Shown here: positions 6,122 through 8,905 of the stretch, in pieces
Numbering within the stretch: position 1 is the first letter of the stretch
Layout: each line of letters opens with the position of its first letter
NCBI GenBank assembly: GCA_946409145.1
Contig: CAMJVA010000055.1
Span: 1-8,905 of the forward strand
DNA: 8,905 nucleotides
From: an uncultured Enterococcus sp.
Lineage (GTDB): Bacteria; Bacillota; Bacilli; Lactobacillales; Enterococcaceae
Direction of reading: 5' to 3'
Program-made: the position numbers and the translations under genes
The notes under the pieces: generated by a model
What the model saw: the letters and a program-made list of their open reading frames with translations, nothing else
The model's database searches: none
Told to the model about the DNA's origin: nothing

Positions 6122-7395
6122 AAACTTTAATTAAAAATGTCCACTTATTAAATGAAACGGTGTCCGTTCATCTTTTAATTGAAGATGGGATTTTACAAGG
6201 CATAGGAAAAGATTTTGTAAAAGAGACTGACACACAAGTCATTGAGGGTCACGGAGCTTTAGTTTCTCCTGGATTTGTCGATCTTCATGTCCATTTAAGA
6301 GAACCTGGTTTTACTTATAAAGAAACGATTAAAACGGGAAGTTTAGCGGCTGCTAAAGGGGGATTTACTACTATTTGTGCTATGCCAAATTTAAATCCTG
6401 TTCCAGACACAAAAGAATTATTTCAAGAACTAATGAAAAAAAATCAAACTGAAGGAGCAGTTAGAATTTTTCAATATGCTCCTATTACAGAAAATTTACG
6501 CTCGGAAACAATTTCTCCTATGAAAGAGCTGAAAGATGCTGGAGCACTAGGGTTTACAAATGATGGGGTTGGAGTACAAACAGCAGGGACTATGTATTTA
6601 GGGATGAAAGAAGCAGCGCGTTTAAACCTGCCACTGATTGCCCATACAGAAGATGATTCCTTACTCTTTGGTGGAGTCATGCATGAAGGGATTAAAAATA
6701 AAGAATTAAATTTACCAGGAATTCTCGGGGTAGCAGAGTCTTCCCAAATTGCCAGAGATTTGTTATTAGCTGAAGCCACTGGGGTTCATTATCATGTGTG
6801 CCATCTTTCCACTAGAGAAAGTGTAAGAGTGATTCGCGATGCAAAAAAAGCAGGAATTCATGTCACCTGTGAAGTAACACCACACCATTTATTAATGAAT
6901 GAAGAAGACATTTTAAACGATCATGGTTATTTTAAAATGAATCCTCCTTTAAGAGGGAAAGAAGATCAAGAAGCTTTAATTGAAGGTTTAATAGATGGCA
7001 CCATTGACTGTATTGCCACAGATCACGCTCCTCATGGCTATGAAGAAAAAAATCAGTCCATGTTAAAAGCACCCTTTGGCATTACTGGTTCAGAAACAGC
7101 TTTTTCTCTTTTGTATACAGAGCTTGTTAAAAAGGGCCGTCTTTCTTTAGAGCAACTTCTAAATGCTTTAACAGTGAAGCCGGCAGAAATTTTTAATTTA
7201 CCTTATGGAAAATTAAGAATTGGTCAGCCTTGTGACTTAACCTTACTTCAACTTGAGCAAGAAGAAATTATTGAAGAAAAAGATTACGTTTCAATGGGAG
7301 TCAATACACCATTTACTGGAAGAAAAGTATTTGGCAATCCTATTTTAACCATGGTTGCAGGAAAAATTGTTTATGAAAAGAAGGTGGAGAAATGA
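6118..7395 (+). CDS. pyrC: Dihydroorotase, class I
   Basis: Zinc amidohydrolase that reversibly cyclises N-carbamoyl-L-aspartate to L-dihydroorotate in the cytoplasm. The 425 residues match the class I (long, Bacillus-type) dihydroorotase. Visible metal and substrate residues are H57 and H59 in HVHLREPG (57-64), the NDG aspartate D149 that bridges the metals in this class, H176 in LIAHTEDD, H229 in VCHLST, and D302 in TDHAPHG (301-307). NPPLRG (275-280) and ITGSETA (322-328) are further family segments. ATG 6118 overlaps the pyrB stop as ATGA, with AAGGGAGA at 6105-6112, which implies translational coupling. The stop overlaps carA in the same way. No sign of degeneration. Confidence 0.97.
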   Translation: MKTLIKNVHLLNETVSVHLLIEDGILQGIGKDFVKETDTQVIEGHGALVSPGFVDLHVHLREPGFTYKETIKTGSLAAAKGGFTTICAMPNLNPVPDTKELFQELMKKNQTEGAVRIFQYAPITENLRSETISPMKELKDAGALGFTNDGVGVQTAGTMYLGMKEAARLNLPLIAHTEDDSLLFGGVMHEGIKNKELNLPGILGVAESSQIARDLLLAEATGVHYHVCHLSTRESVRVIRDAKKAGIHVTCEVTPHHLLMNEEDILNDHGYFKMNPPLRGKEDQEALIEGLIDGTIDCIATDHAPHGYEEKNQSMLKAPFGITGSETAFSLLYTELVKKGRLSLEQLLNALTVKPAEIFNLPYGKLRIGQPCDLTLLQLEQEEIIEEKDYVSMGVNTPFTGRKVFGNPILTMVAGKIVYEKKVEK

Positions 7396-8486
7396 AACGT
7401 TTATTAATTCTGGAAGATGGAACGGTTTTTGAAGGGGTTGGTTTTGGGGCCATTGGAGATGTTACAGGGGAAATTGTATTTTCAACTGCTATGACAGGAT
7501 ATCAAGAAAGCATCACTGATCAAAGCTATAATGGTCAAATTTTAACCTTTACTTATCCCATGGTAGGTAACTATGGAGTGAATCGTGATGATTATGAATC
7601 TATTTCTCCAACTATTAAAGCAGTCGTTGTGAAAGAACACGCGCGACTTGCTAGTAATTGGCGGAGTCAAATGACCTTGGAAGAATTTTTAATTAAGAAA
7701 AATATTCCTGGGATTTCTGGAATTGATACGAGAGCTTTAACAAAAAAAATTCGCCAGTATGGCACTATGAGAGCAAGTATAGTCGACCCTGCTGATCCTT
7801 TTGAACACGCTTATGATCAATTAAAAGCTTCCGTATTACCGAGAAATCAAGTAGCCCAAGTCTCCACTAAAACTCCCTATCCTTCTCCTGGAACAGGGAG
7901 AAATGTAATTGTCATAGACTTTGGTTTAAAACACAGTATTTTGCGAGAATTAGCCAAAAGAAATTGTAATTTAACCGTGATGCCTTATGACACTACTGCC
8001 CAAGAAATCTTAGAACTAGAACCAGATGGGGTGATGCTCACGAATGGACCAGGAGATCCTAAAGATGTGCCAGAAGCTATTCAAATGATTCAAGAAATTC
8101 AAGGAAAAGTGCCCATTTTTGGTATTTGTCTAGGACATCAACTTTTTGCCTTAGCCAATGGATGTGACACATTTAAAATGGCCTTTGGTCACCGGGGATT
8201 AAATCATCCAGTACGAGAAGTCGCTTCTGGAAAAATTGCTTTTACTTCCCAAAATCATGGCTTTGCCGTAGATGAAAAATCCGTTGATCAAGAAAACTTA
8301 CTCATTACGCACCTGGAAATAAACGATCTGACAGTAGAAGGTCTTAGACACCGGCATTATCCAGCTTTTTCCGTACAATTTCACCCAGATGCTGCTCCAG
8401 GACCTCACGATGCTTTAGATTTATTTGATGAATTTATGGAAATGATGGATGCCAATAAGGAGGATGTACATGCCAAAACGCACTGA
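7392..8486 (+). CDS. carA: Carbamoyl-phosphate synthase, small (glutaminase) subunit
   Basis: Hydrolyses glutamine and channels ammonia to the large subunit CarB for carbamoyl phosphate synthesis (pyrAA in Bacillus nomenclature). The 364 residues have the CarA-specific N-terminal domain (1-160, with TAMTGYQES at 32-40 and GISGIDTRALT at 107-117) and a class I glutamine amidotransferase domain (about 170-355). The latter has TNGPGDP (217-223), GICLGHQLFA (244-253) with nucleophile C246, and FHPDAAPGPHD (330-340) with H331. The third triad position is D333, where CarA of E. coli and many other species has Glu. ATG 7392 overlaps the pyrC stop (ATGA) and has a GGTGGAGA site. The end overlaps carB by 17 bases. 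Co-location with pyr genes and the PyrR leader suggests it serves pyrimidine synthesis, though arginine synthesis may share it. Confidence 0.97.
   Translation: MKRLLILEDGTVFEGVGFGAIGDVTGEIVFSTAMTGYQESITDQSYNGQILTFTYPMVGNYGVNRDDYESISPTIKAVVVKEHARLASNWRSQMTLEEFLIKKNIPGISGIDTRALTKKIRQYGTMRASIVDPADPFEHAYDQLKASVLPRNQVAQVSTKTPYPSPGTGRNVIVIDFGLKHSILRELAKRNCNLTVMPYDTTAQEILELEPDGVMLTNGPGDPKDVPEAIQMIQEIQGKVPIFGICLGHQLFALANGCDTFKMAFGHRGLNHPVREVASGKIAFTSQNHGFAVDEKSVDQENLLITHLEINDLTVEGLRHRHYPAFSVQFHPDAAPGPHDALDLFDEFMEMMDANKEDVHAKTH
8457..8463 (+). promoter_or_regulatory. Ribosome binding site that sets the carB start at 8470
   Basis: AAGGAGG lies within the last codons of carA. An ATG directly after it (8464) has no spacer, whereas the in-frame ATG 8470 is six bases away, the usual distance, so 8470 is the likely start. 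Confidence 0.75.
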
Positions 8487-8905
8487 TTTAAAAAAAATTA
8501 TGGTCATTGGTTCTGGCCCTATTATTATTGGCCAAGCCGCAGAATTTGATTATGCAGGAACTCAAGCCTGTTTAGCATTAAAAGAAGAAGGCTATGAAGT
8601 GGTTTTAGTTAACTCTAATCCTGCTACGATTATGACAGATAAAGAAATTGCCGATAAAGTTTATCTTGAACCGATTACTTTAGAGTTTGTTTCTCGGATT
8701 TTAAGAAAAGAACGTCCAGATGCGATTGTTCCTACTTTAGGAGGACAAACAGGTTTAAACATGGCCATGTCCTTAGCTGAAAATGGTATTTTAGAAGAAT
8801 TAGGCATTGAACTTTTAGGAACAAAACTTTCAGCAATTGCTCAAGCAGAGGATCGAGAACTGTTTAAAGCTTTAATGGAAGAATTAGAGCAACCTATTCC
8901 AGAAT
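8470..8905 (+). CDS. carB: Carbamoyl-phosphate synthase, large subunit, N-terminal part; 3' end outside window
   Basis: Uses bicarbonate, two ATP and ammonia from CarA to make carbamoyl phosphate (pyrAB in Bacillus). Only 145 codons of a protein of about 1,060 residues are in the window. The N-terminus MPKRTDLKKIMVIGSGPII is followed by the glycine-rich IGSGPIIIGQAAEFDYAG, VNSNPATIMTD, and PTLGGQTGLNMA, all hallmarks of the first pre-ATP-grasp domain. ATG 8470 is chosen from ribosome binding site spacing and overlaps the carA end by 17 bases in a different frame. The frame remains open to the window edge with no defect. By analogy with related operons, pyrK, pyrD, pyrF and pyrE may follow, but this cannot be seen. 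Confidence 0.96.
   Translation, partial: MPKRTDLKKIMVIGSGPIIIGQAAEFDYAGTQACLALKEEGYEVVLVNSNPATIMTDKEIADKVYLEPITLEFVSRILRKERPDAIVPTLGGQTGLNMAMSLAENGILEELGIELLGTKLSAIAQAEDRELFKALMEELEQPIPE

Noticed and set aside
6471..6779. Open minus-strand frame inside pyrC
   Set aside because: Antisense shadow of the dihydroorotase catalytic region; composition unlike a real protein of this genome.
8464..8469. ATG 8464 as the carB start
   Set aside because: It directly abuts AAGGAGG, leaving no spacer; ATG 8470 has normal six-base spacing.
1..8905. CRISPR arrays, insertion sequences, tRNA or rRNA genes, or a defence island
   Set aside because: No regularly spaced repeats, transposase-like frames, inverted-repeat-bounded segments or cloverleaf sequences were seen; genes are tightly packed and of uniform composition.

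Overview
This window reads as an ordinary chromosomal stretch of a low-GC Gram-positive bacterium. The AT-rich codon use, the strong AGGAGG-type ribosome binding sites, the PyrR attenuation leader and the order lspA - RluA-family pseudouridine synthase - pyrR - uracil permease - pyrB - pyrC - carA - carB all point to Bacillota. An Enterococcus or close Lactobacillales relative is my best inference. All genes I can support lie on the + strand.

Layout. Positions 1-711 hold the 3' part of fhs (formate-tetrahydrofolate ligase), closed by a strong intrinsic terminator at 717-753. Next comes a compact group of four genes: a small two-helix membrane protein of unknown function (778-1146); a protein joining an N-terminal helical HEPN-like region to a pair of CBS domains (1151-1840); lspA, lipoprotein signal peptidase (1858-2340, TTG start preferred); and an RluD/YlyB-type pseudouridine synthase (2328-3245). 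The only long intergenic stretch (3246-3403) is a complete PyrR-controlled attenuator with a perfect PyrR box, an antiterminator strand and a terminator. It is followed by the pyrimidine operon: pyrR, pyrP, pyrB, pyrC, carA, and the start of carB, which runs off the window at 8905.

How the genes work together. CarA/CarB make carbamoyl phosphate, PyrB condenses it with aspartate, and PyrC closes the ring to dihydroorotate. PyrP imports uracil as a salvage route. PyrR senses uridine nucleotides and switches the leader between read-through and termination. From pyrP onward the genes overlap by 1, 4, 4 and 17 bases, and the pyrR-pyrP gap is only 10 bases, so the single leader attenuator must control the whole set, unlike the three attenuators of Bacillus subtilis.

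The metabolic genes are routine and look intact. The least understood part is the pair at 778-1840, above all the HEPN-like/CBS protein with an R-N-x3-H motif. It could be a nucleotide-sensing RNase-like protein, but that is inference. I saw no mobile elements, CRISPR arrays, tRNA or rRNA genes, and no clear sign of horizontal transfer.
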